64,000 nt of DNA from Virgibacillus sp. NKC19-3 (GCF_019837165.1 NZ_JAGYHC010000001.1:3658001-3722000), one strand, 5' to 3'. Shown: positions 1-8,899, numbered from the stretch's first letter. Numbers and translations are program-made. Notes: generated by a model not told the origin, from the sequence alone.

Positions 1-712
1 CTACCTTGGCCTCTTCTCCCCAATAATCCTCATTTTTCACCAGGGTAATATTTTCTCCGTGGGATCGGTCTTCATATTTAAAATAACCGGTACCGACTGG
101 ATTTTCATTTACCGATGTGAAAGGCTCTTCCCCATTTTCAACGGCTTCATAATCAGCTTCTATGGATTCGAGAGTAATGATATGTCCTCCAGGATGAGCC
201 AGATGAAGAGGTAGTGCAGAAAATGGATATGCTGTCGTTATCTCCACCGTATATTCATCCGTTACCTCTACAGTATCAATCATGTCATAAAGAAATGCCA
301 GTGGAGATCCAATATCCGGATCCATGACACGATCCAAATTTGCTTTTACCACTTCGGCATTCAATTCGGAGCCATCATGAAAGGTCACACCTTCTCTAAT
401 TTGAGCTTCCCAAACCGTATCTTCAATTTGCTCGAAGCTCTCCGCTAAAGCAGGTTGCAACTCCAGGTCTGTATCCAAAGCGACCAATGTATCATACATA
501 GCGTTCATGACGTACAATGAATTTCCGTCATTTGCCGCGTGTGGATCAAGCGAAACGGGATCAGATGCCAAATCCACGACTAAATCTCCTCCCTCTGCTT
601 CTGTTTCATTTTCATTAGTGCCCTCTTCATTTGTTGTATCAGGCTCTTCGGCACATGCCGTTACGATAAGTAATGCCATAAAAAGCATTGATATGACTTT
701 GTACTTTCTCAT
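1..712 (-). CDS. ABC transporter substrate-binding lipoprotein, family 5 (peptide/nickel type), C-terminus outside the window
   Basis: Extracellular binding lipoprotein of an oligopeptide/dipeptide/nickel-type ABC importer. About 237 residues are visible; the C-terminal half lies beyond the left edge. The start codon is preceded by AGGAGG. Residues 1-20 form a lipoprotein signal (positive MRKYK, hydrophobic core, lipobox VTAC with Cys20), followed by an acidic linker. The mature start (DLASDPVSLDPHAANDG) and the segments FHDGSELNAEVVKANLDRV and PVGTGYFKY are typical of the SBP_bac_5 fold. The ligand cannot be told from the visible part. Any permease and ATPase genes would lie to the left. Confidence 0.9.
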   Translation of the reverse strand, partial: MRKYKVISMLFMALLIVTACAEEPDTTNEEGTNENETEAEGGDLVVDLASDPVSLDPHAANDGNSLYVMNAMYDTLVALDTDLELQPALAESFEQIEDTVWEAQIREGVTFHDGSELNAEVVKANLDRVMDPDIGSPLAFLYDMIDTVEVTDEYTVEITTAYPFSALPLHLAHPGGHIITLESIEADYEAVENGEEPFTSVNENPVGTGYFKYEDRSHGENITLVKNEDYWGEEAKV

Positions 713-1299
713 GGATATCCTCCTTATTATTCTATGTCGGCTAACATTACCTTTACTTTTTCCTAAAAATAGCATTTGTGACGTCCCTTTTCAGAACTGT
801 CAGCTATAAAGGGCGAAAAAAGCCATACGTATCCCGTTGAATGAAATTTGCGTTTTAAATTTTTTATTATGGTCACGCAAAATGAGCTAATACAGCAGAG
901 ATAGTATTGAATGCGTTTTTAACGCACGACAAAAATGCCCTTTATATATAACGATGCTGGCTGATTTCAATGTTATGTAATAATCAGACTGAAACATGCT
1001 TTACGACATCCCTTCCCCCCTTATCAATTGAATCGTTGTCTTATGACCCATTATATGCAAATTATCATGTATAGTTCATGCATATAATTCCGATAAGATT
1101 AGTAAGACTAAGCCAAAACTAAAATACAATGATCTAGTGAAAGTGTCAAGGAAATGATTTCCTACCAAGCGTCATGTGCAAAGGGAATTCATTCAAGGAA
1201 GTTGGCATATGACATTATACGGGGCCTCCATATAATAAACTTTCCACCTGAATAAATTCCCTCTATTGAAACTTATGACCAAACCTTAGAAGAAAAAGC
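713..1299. other. Intergenic region, no gene seen
   Basis: AT-rich spacer of about 590 bp between the binding-protein gene and yitT, both on the minus strand. I see no credible ORF, terminator or known leader. A weak minus-strand promoter-like pair (TTGACA, 17-nt spacer, TATTTT) lies near 1127-1155 and could serve the binding-protein gene with a long leader. This is speculative. Confidence 0.4.
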
Positions 1300-2175
1300 T
1301 TATACTTGAGTTTCTGGATCCTCTTCTCCTTGATCTATTTCTAATGCACCTTCCACAGCTGTTGCGAAAAAAGTTCCTCCCGATACGTCTTTGACATTAT
1401 GAACAACGACGAATGCTTCTGCATCAATTTCCCGCACTAGTCGTTTTAATGTTAAAAGCCGATGAGAACGAACAACGACATATAACGCTTGCCTTTCTTC
1501 TCCGGTATACGTGCCCGAACCGTGAAAATACGTAGCACTGGAGCCCATTTCTTTTGTAATTTTCTTGGCGATCGCTTTGCTTTTTGGAGAAATGATATTC
1601 ACAGCTTTCTTTGCATCAAAGCCTCCCAGCAGATAGTCACTGGCTACTTTACCAGTGAACAAAGCAATAATCGTGTACATGGTATATAAAGGCCCGATAA
1701 CCAATACACCGGCCACAACGATGATGGCATCCATAATGAACGTCGATGTCACAATGTTCCAGCCAAAACTCTGATGGCATATTCTTGCTATGATGGACGT
1801 TCCTCCAATAGAGCTTCCTGCCTGAATGATTAAACCAAACCCCAACCCCATAACTAAACCTGCAAAGATGGCTGCAACAAGCGGGTCATCAATTGGCTGA
1901 CCTAAATTCTCCGTTAGATAAATAAATAAGGACAAGAGCGGAACGTTGATCATGGTTTTGTAAACCATATGACGTGGCAAATATTTAAAACTTATGCCTA
2001 ACAATGCAATAAAACTAATAAATGTAACGATTCCGGGTGAAAAGCCAAACGCATAGAAAAGCAGTAAGGAAATACCCAAGATACCTCCATCTGCAATAGA
2101 GTTTGGCATTGCCAATAAAGTTGTAGAAACAGCGCATAAAAGTGTCCCGGTTATAATAAAAGCCATTTGTTTCAT
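1300..2175 (-). CDS. YitT family membrane protein (DUF161 + DUF2179)
   Basis: 291-residue integral membrane protein of the YitT/YvjA family, whose transport role is not established. The N-terminal two thirds hold five to six hydrophobic segments, including the family signature around residues 117-128 (QAGSSIGGTSII). The C-terminal third (about 215-280) is a soluble DUF2179-type domain (ERQALYVVVRSHRLLTLKRL). Length is normal for the family. It is monocistronic, with about 540 bp free upstream. The acidic tail EEDPETQV is unremarkable. Confidence 0.88.
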   Translation of the reverse strand: MKQMAFIITGTLLCAVSTTLLAMPNSIADGGILGISLLLFYAFGFSPGIVTFISFIALLGISFKYLPRHMVYKTMINVPLLSLFIYLTENLGQPIDDPLVAAIFAGLVMGLGFGLIIQAGSSIGGTSIIARICHQSFGWNIVTSTFIMDAIIVVAGVLVIGPLYTMYTIIALFTGKVASDYLLGGFDAKKAVNIISPKSKAIAKKITKEMGSSATYFHGSGTYTGEERQALYVVVRSHRLLTLKRLVREIDAEAFVVVHNVKDVSGGTFFATAVEGALEIDQGEEDPETQV

Positions 2176-2716
2176 TTGGTACCACCTCGTATTTCTTGAT
2201 CGTTCGATTATATCATTTTATATTCAAAATGAAACTCCAAGTGATATTATTGTTAGATGCGAGATAAGATATTGCATTAGGGGGAATTAAAAAGTGAGAC
2301 TGATATGACAAAAACAAACAGCAATGATGCGATTGCTAAAAAGGCTATAGGCAGGCTTCATTCTTACAATTGTGTTTTCGGTCTGTTTTGGGAACGTTGC
2401 GTGTACGAGGATTGAAACACGCTGATAAAGTGGAGAACTACAGCAATAAGGAGAAGTTGAAAAATGATAACAATTGAGGTTTAGCTTCCCATTAACGTAT
2501 GTGCATCATCATAAATGATAACTTTAAAGCATTATCCTGCTTGATAATGGTGTGGAAAAATAAAGTGACTATGATCCAATCTAACCATACAGGTAAATAA
2601 AGATGAAAATGAGGGGTTGAAGTTATCGCTCCCTCCCCTGGTTAAACCTAGACACGTTAACAATAACTACTATTGACTAAAAGATTTCAATTCAGCATCG
2701 CGAGGACCCCTAGCTC
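2176..2716. other. Intergenic region with no supported gene
   Basis: About 540 bp of AT-rich sequence. A plus-strand reading from 2306 gives a roughly 36-codon open stretch without a ribosome site, possibly a decayed fragment, but I recognise no family. A short inverted repeat with GGGG and CCCC arms near 2609-2639 has no T-run. Nothing else is supported. Confidence 0.35.
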
Positions 2717-3157
2717 CTATCCTATATTCGGTTGAAGTTCCATCTCGACATTTCCCTGAATCGCCCTTGAAATCATACAATTTTTCTCTGCTTTTTCAAC
2801 AAGTTTCCCGAGTTGTTTATAATCTGCTTCCTGCGTGTCTTCCGTTAGGGACACAGTTGGCTTATGAATGATTTTCTTGTAAGTGAATACGCCATTTGTC
2901 ACATCAACAATGCCTTCCGATTCAAGCGCCATCTCTTTCAGTGGTAAGTCAGCCCGTTCGATCATAGCTGCCAGCGTAATAATATAACAAGTGGCTGCTG
3001 CTCCTAACAGCATTTCATCCGGGTTCGTGCCGATGCCGGGGCCACCCATTTCCGTTGGAATGGAGATTTTTGTCTGCAAATTGCCTGCATCGATATAGCC
3101 CTCACTATTTCTCCCACCAGGCCATGCTGCTTTTAAATGGAAATGTTCTTCCGCCAT
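2717..3157 (-). CDS. OsmC/Ohr family peroxiredoxin-like protein
   Basis: 146-residue cytosolic protein of the OsmC superfamily, thiol-dependent enzymes that reduce organic and other hydroperoxides. Both redox cysteines are visible: Cys57 in AAATCYIITLAAM and Cys127 in EKNCMISRAI. The TNPDEMLLGAAATCY segment is the usual helix carrying the peroxidatic Cys. The sequence looks closer to the YhfA/YmaD-like branch than to Ohr, so the substrate is uncertain. The gene stands alone with an AGGTGA-type ribosome site. Confidence 0.85.
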   Translation of the reverse strand: MAEEHFHLKAAWPGGRNSEGYIDAGNLQTKISIPTEMGGPGIGTNPDEMLLGAAATCYIITLAAMIERADLPLKEMALESEGIVDVTNGVFTYKKIIHKPTVSLTEDTQEADYKQLGKLVEKAEKNCMISRAIQGNVEMELQPNIG

Positions 3158-3413
3158 AAGATCACCTCTGGTTTATTTTAATGTTATCACATTTACAACG
3201 CTTGTTGTGTCAATCATCGACTATAAAAATAGACCCACCTAAAATTATTAGCCGCGGCGAGGTCTATTCCTTATGTGCGCTGACCCTTGAAGGAAAGCGA
3301 TTCATTGCTGGCCAAAGATATAGCCGTATCTTCGGTTTTTATATTCTATGTCTGATCTCTGTTTCAATGTATATGGTACCACAAGAAAGAGATTTACAAA
3401 CCAAAGGAGTGTC

Positions 3414-4178
3414 TTACTCCCAGCTCACCTCTCTGATCTCCATTCGCGCCTTAAAAATGACGTTGTGATCATTTTCATTAATGCCCTCAATATGAACGAC
3501 TCCTGCGTCTGTGCCTGAGAGCCCCTTTTTTAACATAATGGTCTCCCCTGGCAATGCCTCTTGATTAAAGTTCACTTCCATGGCTTTTACCTCATGGGTT
3601 TTATGATCTTCCAACGGAAAACAGTCCAGTATGTAATCCACATATTTGGAATTGTTCAAATGACCATTAAAATCAATATCACTGTAGCCAATGACTTTGT
3701 GATACGCTGTTTCTAAGCCTTGGGGACTCTTTAGTTTTTTTAGTTTATAATCAATGGCCCGCTCTTTCATGACAGATGGATATTGGAGCGAGATATGGGA
3801 AGCTCGTTTGACTTTTCTCTCCACTAGATCCATAACCACCCAGACAGAGACTGCTCGAATAATCGGGATTCCCTTCTGATCACGAACAACAAAATCACGT
3901 TCGAATTCTATTTTTCCAGGTTCCTGCGGCCATGTTTCTATCGTTATGTCTTCATTCCATTCCGGCATTCGGGTGATTTCTACCCGTATCCGCATCAGAA
4001 TCCATGCAACGCCATAATCATTCGCTAAATCATCGATCCCTGCGCCAAGATTTGCAGAAGAAAGACTGGCCACTCCCTGAAAATGACTAAATAATGTACT
4101 AAGCCTTAATTTCTTTTTAAAATCGACATCGCGCAAATCAATTGGATAATGCTGCTTATATAATATGTTCTTTTGCAT
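3414..4178 (-). CDS. Acyl-ACP thioesterase (FatA/FatB-like double hotdog)
   Basis: 254-residue protein of the acyl-ACP thioesterase family, which releases fatty acids from acyl-carrier protein. Two hotdog halves are visible: residues 1-140, with the central-helix region FSHFQGVASLSSANLGAG, and 150-254. The conserved catalytic-type segment DIDFNGHLNNSKYVDY (around 169-184) carries the Asn and His expected in the family. In bacteria its physiological role (fatty acid supply or membrane adjustment) is mostly unproven. It lies downstream of the amidase gene, separated by about 220 bp holding a hairpin. Confidence 0.88.
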   Translation of the reverse strand: MQKNILYKQHYPIDLRDVDFKKKLRLSTLFSHFQGVASLSSANLGAGIDDLANDYGVAWILMRIRVEITRMPEWNEDITIETWPQEPGKIEFERDFVVRDQKGIPIIRAVSVWVVMDLVERKVKRASHISLQYPSVMKERAIDYKLKKLKSPQGLETAYHKVIGYSDIDFNGHLNNSKYVDYILDCFPLEDHKTHEVKAMEVNFNQEALPGETIMLKKGLSGTDAGVVHIEGINENDHNVIFKARMEIREVSWE

Positions 4179-4293
4179 AGCTATAGCTCCTTATTCCTTG
4201 TTCCCCTTTCATTCTATCATACTACCCCAGCAGATTAGAATTCCAAACCTATGAAGTGCATCACGAATCTATGCTTGAAGAACACATAAGTCG

Positions 4294-4325
4294 TACCGCC
4301 ATCTTCATTGGTGGATGGCGGTACT
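4294..4325. terminator. Hairpin between amidase and thioesterase genes
   Basis: Perfect 11-bp inverted repeat (GTACCGCCATC / GATGGCGGTAC) with a 10-nt loop, about 70 bp after the amidase stop on the minus strand. There is no clear T-run, so a factor-independent terminator is only probable. Confidence 0.5.
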
Positions 4326-4396
4326 AATCGTCATCAAACATTTTTGATCTTTTCCATTTGCTCTAGCTTTGCTTAGGGTTTCGAAACGGACAAAGG

Positions 4397-5068
4397 TTAC
4401 TTGGCAGGTAAACCAAGAGCTTTGGCTATCCCATCCGCATGTCCTTGTGCTATTTCTTCTAAAAAGGCGTCATTTTTCAGCTTGTCCGCATCTTCTGCAT
4501 TATCGATAAACCCATTTTCCGTTAAGATGGCTGGTGAACTCGATTCGCGCAAGACATGTAAATCGGATTCTTTTGCCCCGCGGTCCGTAAATCCTGTTTG
4601 TTCCACAATTTCATTATGAATTGTGTTTCTTATGGCATCGGTTCTTTCCTTATTGTCATTATCATAGTTTCCATTCCATATGTAAGATTCATAGCCTGTA
4701 GCCTCACCTGCATTGATATGTATGGAAACAAAAAAGTTAGCTCCCCAATTATTGGCCTCATTCGTTCTCGCATCTAATGATTTGGTAACATCGGACGTCC
4801 GGGAAAGTTGAATGGTGTGACCGCTATACTGTTCATTTAACATGTCTCTGGTTTTCAATGCGATATCCAACGTTATATCCTTTTCTTGTAATCCGTTCGC
4901 TGATGCTCCTGTGTCAGATCCCCCATGTCCCGGATCGATAAAAATACGAGTATTTGCTGCTGCTTCTACTGTATGCTGAGGAATAGTCATACCTGCTAGG
5001 GCAATTCCCAAAATGACAGAAACAAACAGAAACCCCTTTATACTTCGCTTTACTTGTTTTGAAAAGAT
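4397..5068 (-). CDS. Secreted N-acetylmuramoyl-L-alanine amidase (Amidase_3), apparent ATC start
   Basis: Zinc-dependent cell-wall hydrolase that cleaves the MurNAc-L-Ala bond. In a 223-residue reading, zinc ligands His48 (DPGHGG), Glu62 (LQEKD) and His117 (SIHIN) and catalytic Glu184 (LTENGF) are all present. No ATG, GTG or TTG gives a full signal peptide. An ideal AGGAGG lies 8 nt before an in-frame ATC (5066-5068). From there the product begins FSKQVKRSIKGFLF, followed by a hydrophobic core and an AAA cleavage site. The first ordinary start in frame (TTG at 5011) would delete the basic region of the signal. No wall-binding domain is seen, so it is a single-domain enzyme. Function confidence is high; start confidence is moderate. 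Confidence 0.88.
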   Translation of the reverse strand: MFSKQVKRSIKGFLFVSVILGIALAGMTIPQHTVEAAANTRIFIDPGHGGSDTGASANGLQEKDITLDIALKTRDMLNEQYSGHTIQLSRTSDVTKSLDARTNEANNWGANFFVSIHINAGEATGYESYIWNGNYDNDNKERTDAIRNTIHNEIVEQTGFTDRGAKESDLHVLRESSSPAILTENGFIDNAEDADKLKNDAFLEEIAQGHADGIAKALGLPAK

Positions 5069-5261
5069 AACGTTCTCCTCCTTCTATATAATTATTCTGC
5101 CAATTTAGACGATATCTTTTATTCTATCAAAAAACGTGTCGATAGAAAATAAATTTTCATATATTTTAAGATTTGTAAAGCGACAGGAGCTAGATATTCC
5201 GTTTCTACTCAATATTAAAATGTACGCCTTTTCTCCGGAATATGACATTATTGAGGAACCA

Positions 5262-5318
5262 GCAGAACCTATTCCCCCCACTACGTTAATGCTTTACTGT
5301 AGTGGGAGACAGACCCCG
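5262..5318. repeat. GGGGTCTGT-type palindromic repeat (partial copy)
   Basis: Inverted repeat CCCACTAC ... GTAGTGGG followed by AGACAGACCCC. It matches the outer arm and layout of the complete element at 8117-8178, but here the left outer arm is degenerate. It lies directly after the ABC permease stop, so it may also serve as its transcript end. Confidence 0.65.
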
Positions 5319-5322
5319 TGAA

Positions 5323-6021
5323 TTAGTCATCCGTCATCGTCTTTTTAAAACAAACATACATAAATACTGCAGCGGCCGCCGTCCAGATAGTAATTATCCC
5401 TAATGGCAGCCAGGAGGTGGTGTCATGTATTTCAATTCCCTGCATAATTGGAAAGGTATCGGCAATCTTAATGACTATACCATCTTCATCCAGTCCGAGC
5501 ATCCAAATAAACGGCGTGAAACCAAAGAGGAACATAATCGGCATGATATAGAATGAAGTTGAAGCAATTGACTTTGCGAAAAGGCCAATACCTATTCCGA
5601 GAAATAGAAAGAACAAAAATATCAATAGCAATCCAAGCATAGCTCTAACATGTAGGAAAGGTTCTATATCAAGAATCACCAGTGACACAATCAAGGATAC
5701 GAACGTGATAAGTCCGGTCACCAAACTTTTCCCGATAATAATATCCATCATGGATGCAGGTGACTGAATGAGTCCGCGCAATGTCTTCTTTTCGCTTTCC
5801 TCAGCCATCATGGTCATTATCGTACTTGATGTTACCGCTGAATATGTTACTCCAATAATAATATACAACATGATAATAGGGAGGTCTTCATCTCCACTAC
5901 CCATCCGAGTATATATGAGCGCCAACACGATTGGAATCACTGGCATCATCAAAAGCATCATATTTTTCATGAAGTCTTTGATATCTTTTTCAAATATGGC
6001 AGATATACGTTGAACGTGCAT
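5323..6021 (-). CDS. ABC-2 type transporter permease
   Basis: 232-residue membrane subunit of an ABC exporter. About six hydrophobic segments are visible (residues 20-40, 50-72, 100-125, 128-150, 155-178, 205-225). The charged cytosolic stretch EESEKKTLRGLIQSPAS between the second and third is the usual coupling region of ABC-2 permeases. Its start codon overlaps the stop of the ATPase gene by 1 bp (position 6021), so the two are translationally coupled. The substrate is unknown; small two-gene exporters of this kind with a LytTR regulator are often linked to peptide antibiotics or stress, but that is inference. Confidence 0.88.
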   Translation of the reverse strand: MHVQRISAIFEKDIKDFMKNMMLLMMPVIPIVLALIYTRMGSGDEDLPIIMLYIIIGVTYSAVTSSTIMTMMAEESEKKTLRGLIQSPASMMDIIIGKSLVTGLITFVSLIVSLVILDIEPFLHVRAMLGLLLIFLFFLFLGIGIGLFAKSIASTSFYIMPIMFLFGFTPFIWMLGLDEDGIVIKIADTFPIMQGIEIHDTTSWLPLGIITIWTAAAAVFMYVCFKKTMTDD

Positions 6022-6869
6022 TATTCAAGCTCCTTTCCGGTCACTTTTAAAAAGATTTGGCCAAGGGTGGGATTATCCGTATGCATGGCTTTCACGTTTT
6101 CGTTTGCAATTAATGCTTTGATTTGATCAGCATTCTCGGCTTCATTTTCAATAACCAGTTGCTCGCCGGAAAATGTTTCCACATGAAAGGCATGGGTAGA
6201 ATATTTGTAGCGAAGTGCGTTCGGATTATCCAGTTCCTGCAGTTCCCCATTGTGCAAAAATGCAACACGATCACATAACGCTGTCGCTTCTTCCATATTA
6301 TGCGTGGACAAAAAAATCGTAGTTCCGGCTTCGTTTAGTTTCTGCAAACCGCGGTGAATATGCGCCATATTCCCCGGATCAAGTGCAGATGTTGGTTCAT
6401 CCAGAAAGACGAGGTCCGGTTTATGCATCAATGCTTTTGCCAGCAGCACACGCTGCTTCATCCCTTTTGACAGCTTCGAAACCGTTTTGGAACGCACGTC
6501 ATGCAAATTAACCTCACGCAATATCACATCGATTTGCTTAAGGGGAGCGTTGTATAATTTACAAAATAATTTCAAGTTATCATAAACAGTCAAACGCTCG
6601 TACAACGAACTATTATCCGATAATATCCCGATGTTGGATTTGAACGTAGGCGCCCCGAACCGCTTTGAATCAATCCCGAGAACCGTAACTAAGCCGGCTG
6701 TTGGCCCAAGCTCCCCGGTTAGGATTTTAATCGTTGTTGTTTTGCCTGATCCACTGGGGCCAAGCAGCCCAAATATTTCACCTTTCTTCACATGGAAACT
6801 GACATCTTTTATAGCCGGATGTTGGCCATAAACTTTTCGCATTCCCGTTACTTCTATCGTATGTTCCAA
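6021..6869 (-). CDS. ABC transporter ATP-binding protein
   Basis: 282-residue ATPase that powers the adjacent ABC-2 permease. Walker A GPSGSGKTT (37-45), signature LSKGMKQR (133-140), Walker B LVFLDEP (153-159) and switch His190 (STHNMEEA) are intact. The Q-loop region reads ILSDNSSLYERLT and lacks the usual Gln. The C-terminal 60 residues form the extra domain common in drug and antibiotic exporters. It precedes the permease with a 1-bp overlap and follows the LytTR regulator by about 240 bp. Residues 89-100 resemble a stretch of that regulator. Confidence 0.92.
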   Translation of the reverse strand: MEHTIEVTGMRKVYGQHPAIKDVSFHVKKGEIFGLLGPSGSGKTTTIKILTGELGPTAGLVTVLGIDSKRFGAPTFKSNIGILSDNSSLYERLTVYDNLKLFCKLYNAPLKQIDVILREVNLHDVRSKTVSKLSKGMKQRVLLAKALMHKPDLVFLDEPTSALDPGNMAHIHRGLQKLNEAGTTIFLSTHNMEEATALCDRVAFLHNGELQELDNPNALRYKYSTHAFHVETFSGEQLVIENEAENADQIKALIANENVKAMHTDNPTLGQIFLKVTGKELE

Positions 6870-7105
6870 CTGAAAACCTCCTTATGATGTTCTACATTCA
6901 TCATAATGGTGAATGCCTGCTGCTGCAGTCATATCAGAATGAAATGTAGCTTAAAAAGGTTCAGATGTACCGAGTAAGGGTTGAAAAAACGGCCGTAATG
7001 ATATACGGTTACGCTACATCCAGTTTCAGCGATTAGCGAGACTTCCCTCACCTCCGCACGTCGCTAACCGGGCGCTTCCACTTTTGTATTTATCGTGAAC
7101 GGTAC

Positions 7106-8053
7106 TTATTTCAGGCTGAATTTCTCCTGGATGTCCTGAATTTTGGTCCGTGACAATGGAATGGTCGATTGTGCTTTGTTGTCAATCCGGAGGGAATATG
7201 TATTTTTGGACCATGTAATAATTTCACGTACCTTTTGCAAATTCACGATATAGGATCGATGGCAGCGATAAAACCCATAAACCCCCAATTTCTTTTCCAT
7301 TTCCCCAAGTGTAGACTCCATCGCATAAGATTGATCATTGATGACAATCATAGCCTTTCCGTCTTGACTCTCGATATAGTCGATTTCCGGAGGATCAAAT
7401 AAAATCATTTTATCATCCACCTTTGCCGTAATCTTGAATAAATTTGTCGTTGTCGGTGGTGCAGGACTATCCGTGGTCGCTTCTTCTTCGCCGTCATCGA
7501 CTTCAATTGGTTGGATTCCTTTTTCCTGCAGCTTATACGCCACCTCTCCAAGTAACAATGCATGCTCCATATTGGATACCAAGACAAGAACCGGTATGTT
7601 GCTAGCTTTGATCTTTTCCATCATAGTAATAAATGTTTGGACTGTTTTGATATCAACACCGTGAATGGGCTCTAGGAAAACCATTGGATGGGCAGCGCTC
7701 ATATAATACCTGACAAAACGAACTCGGCGGATTTCCGATTCAGAGCATTTATAGATCGGGGTCTTTGCACAGGTTTGCAATTCAAACCATACGAGAATTT
7801 CGGGAATGGGGGTTCCGCAGCCAAACCATTTATGATAAAAGGCGATATTCGCTTCTACGGTCAAACGTTCATATAAACCGTCCTGCAAGTCAAAAACGGG
7901 AATCTGACCATTATTTCGGAGGCTTTTTACCAGTTCAGCTTGCATATCTGTATCACTATAGATGGACGTTGCGTAGGAATCTTCTAACGTAAGGGAAAAT
8001 GATGGGAGAAACTTACTAGCTATCACTTCATTGTTTATGTTAAAGTATGCCAT
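7106..8053 (-). CDS. LytTR DNA-binding regulator fused to a decayed ABC-ATPase-like domain
   Basis: 315-residue regulator. Residues 205-312 are a LytTR DNA-binding domain (DYIESQDGKAMIVI, then FYRCHRSYIVNLQKV at 261-275). The N-terminal 185 residues are not a response-regulator receiver. They track the C-terminal half of the neighbouring ATPase: GLYERLTVEANIAFYH matches SLYERLTVYDNLKLFC, AAHPMVFLEPIHGVD sits where Walker B LVFLDEPTSALD is, and VLVSNMEHALLLGEVAYKL sits where the H-loop helix is. Walker A, the signature and the catalytic His are missing. It probably controls the two ABC genes downstream on the same strand, through protein contact or autoregulation. The LytTR domain is certain; the ATPase ancestry is inferred from the alignment. 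Confidence 0.85.
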   Translation of the reverse strand: MAYFNINNEVIASKFLPSFSLTLEDSYATSIYSDTDMQAELVKSLRNNGQIPVFDLQDGLYERLTVEANIAFYHKWFGCGTPIPEILVWFELQTCAKTPIYKCSESEIRRVRFVRYYMSAAHPMVFLEPIHGVDIKTVQTFITMMEKIKASNIPVLVLVSNMEHALLLGEVAYKLQEKGIQPIEVDDGEEEATTDSPAPPTTTNLFKITAKVDDKMILFDPPEIDYIESQDGKAMIVINDQSYAMESTLGEMEKKLGVYGFYRCHRSYIVNLQKVREIITWSKNTYSLRIDNKAQSTIPLSRTKIQDIQEKFSLK

Positions 8054-8116
8054 GATCCAAGCTCCTGTTCAAAAAAATCATGTAAATATAAATGTAGTAT
8101 AACATGAAATGATTGT

Positions 8117-8178
8117 AAAAGGGGTCTGTTTCCCACCACTTTAATGTGTTAATGTAATGGGAAACAGACCCCTTTTTT
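8117..8178. repeat. GGGGTCTGT palindromic repeat (complete copy)
   Basis: Long imperfect palindrome. Outer arms are AAAAGGGGTCTGTTTCCCA and TGGGAAACAGACCCCTTTT, with an AT-rich centre containing TTAATGTGTTAATG. It lies between the pterin dehydratase stop and the LytTR start. A related partial copy is at 5262-5318. With its T-run on the plus side and A-run on the other, it could also terminate transcription in either direction. It resembles intergenic repeats often seen in Bacillaceae. Confidence 0.75.
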
Positions 8179-8181
8179 GAT

Positions 8182-8454
8182 CTACAGCTTTTCAATCTTA
8201 CCTGCAAGATCAAAATCCTTATCGGTAATACCATCTTCATCGTGTGAGCGGAGTGACAATTTTACGTTATGATACTGGATAACAATATCAGGGTGATGGT
8301 TAGCTTCCTCTGCCAAATCACCGACGCTATTTACAAACGTCAGCGATGCTTTAAAATCTGAAAATTTATACGTCTTTACCAGATAATCATCGTTGTATTC
8401 CCAACCAGGCAATTGATTCAGGTTTGTTTGAATTTGTTTTTCGTTTAACACCAT
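8182..8454 (-). CDS. Pterin-4a-carbinolamine dehydratase (PCD/DCoH)
   Basis: 90-residue cytosolic enzyme that dehydrates 4a-hydroxytetrahydrobiopterin in pterin recycling. The family signature is clear: EEANHHPDIVIQYHNVKLSL (48-67) with the active-site HHP, then SH and a downstream Asp. Length matches stand-alone family members. No aromatic amino-acid hydroxylase is seen nearby, so the partner enzyme is unknown; homologues in such genomes may act in other pterin-dependent processes. Confidence 0.93.
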   Translation of the reverse strand: MVLNEKQIQTNLNQLPGWEYNDDYLVKTYKFSDFKASLTFVNSVGDLAEEANHHPDIVIQYHNVKLSLRSHDEDGITDKDFDLAGKIEKL

Positions 8455-8536
8455 GGTTATACCTCCTTGATTTTTGAAACCTCACGATGTTGAACTTTTG
8501 TGTAATGAAGAATTAGCCCATTGAGTCCATAGCACT

Positions 8537-8899
8537 TTACTGCCGATCCAATATCTCTTTCAACACCCGTGCTTGGTTATGCTCCTCATCCTTGGCGGCA
8601 AATAATAAGGTCACATTCTTATCGCGTTCTTTCGTAATTTCTTTTAATTCTGCCAATGCTTCCTGCTGCTTACCGCTATCCAGTTCTTCTTTATACTTTT
8701 TCTTAAACGCCTCATATTTATCTGGATCATGCCCAAACCATTTTCGTAGATCATTGGAAGGCCCTATTTCTTTCATCCAGTGATCCAGTTTGGCATCTTC
8801 TTTAGAAATGCCCCTCGGCCATACACGATCCACTAGCACGCGAACACCATCATTTTCCGTCGATCCTTTATCATAAATTCGTTTTATTTCTACTGGCAT
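8537..8899 (-). CDS. DUF488 family protein (YeaO-like)
   Basis: 120-residue protein of the DUF488/YeaO family, function not established. Conserved features are VEIKRIYDKG at the N-terminus, VLVDRVWPRGISKEDAKLD and LRKWFGHDPDKYEAFKKKY in the middle, and LLFAAKDEEHNQARVLKEIL at the end. The start at 8899 was chosen because GGGAGGA lies 6-7 nt before it; an in-frame ATG two codons upstream abuts the ribosome site and is less likely. Confidence 0.88.
   Translation of the reverse strand: MPVEIKRIYDKGSTENDGVRVLVDRVWPRGISKEDAKLDHWMKEIGPSNDLRKWFGHDPDKYEAFKKKYKEELDSGKQQEALAELKEITKERDKNVTLLFAAKDEEHNQARVLKEILDRQ

Noticed and set aside
1127-1155. TTGACA...TATTTT promoter-like pair
   Set aside because: The -10 is weak and it would imply a 400-nt leader without other support; not listed as a feature.
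7020-7080. Inverted repeat TTAGCGA / TCGCTAA after the LytTR gene
   Set aside because: Short arms, long loop and no T-run; not enough to call a terminator or LytTR site.
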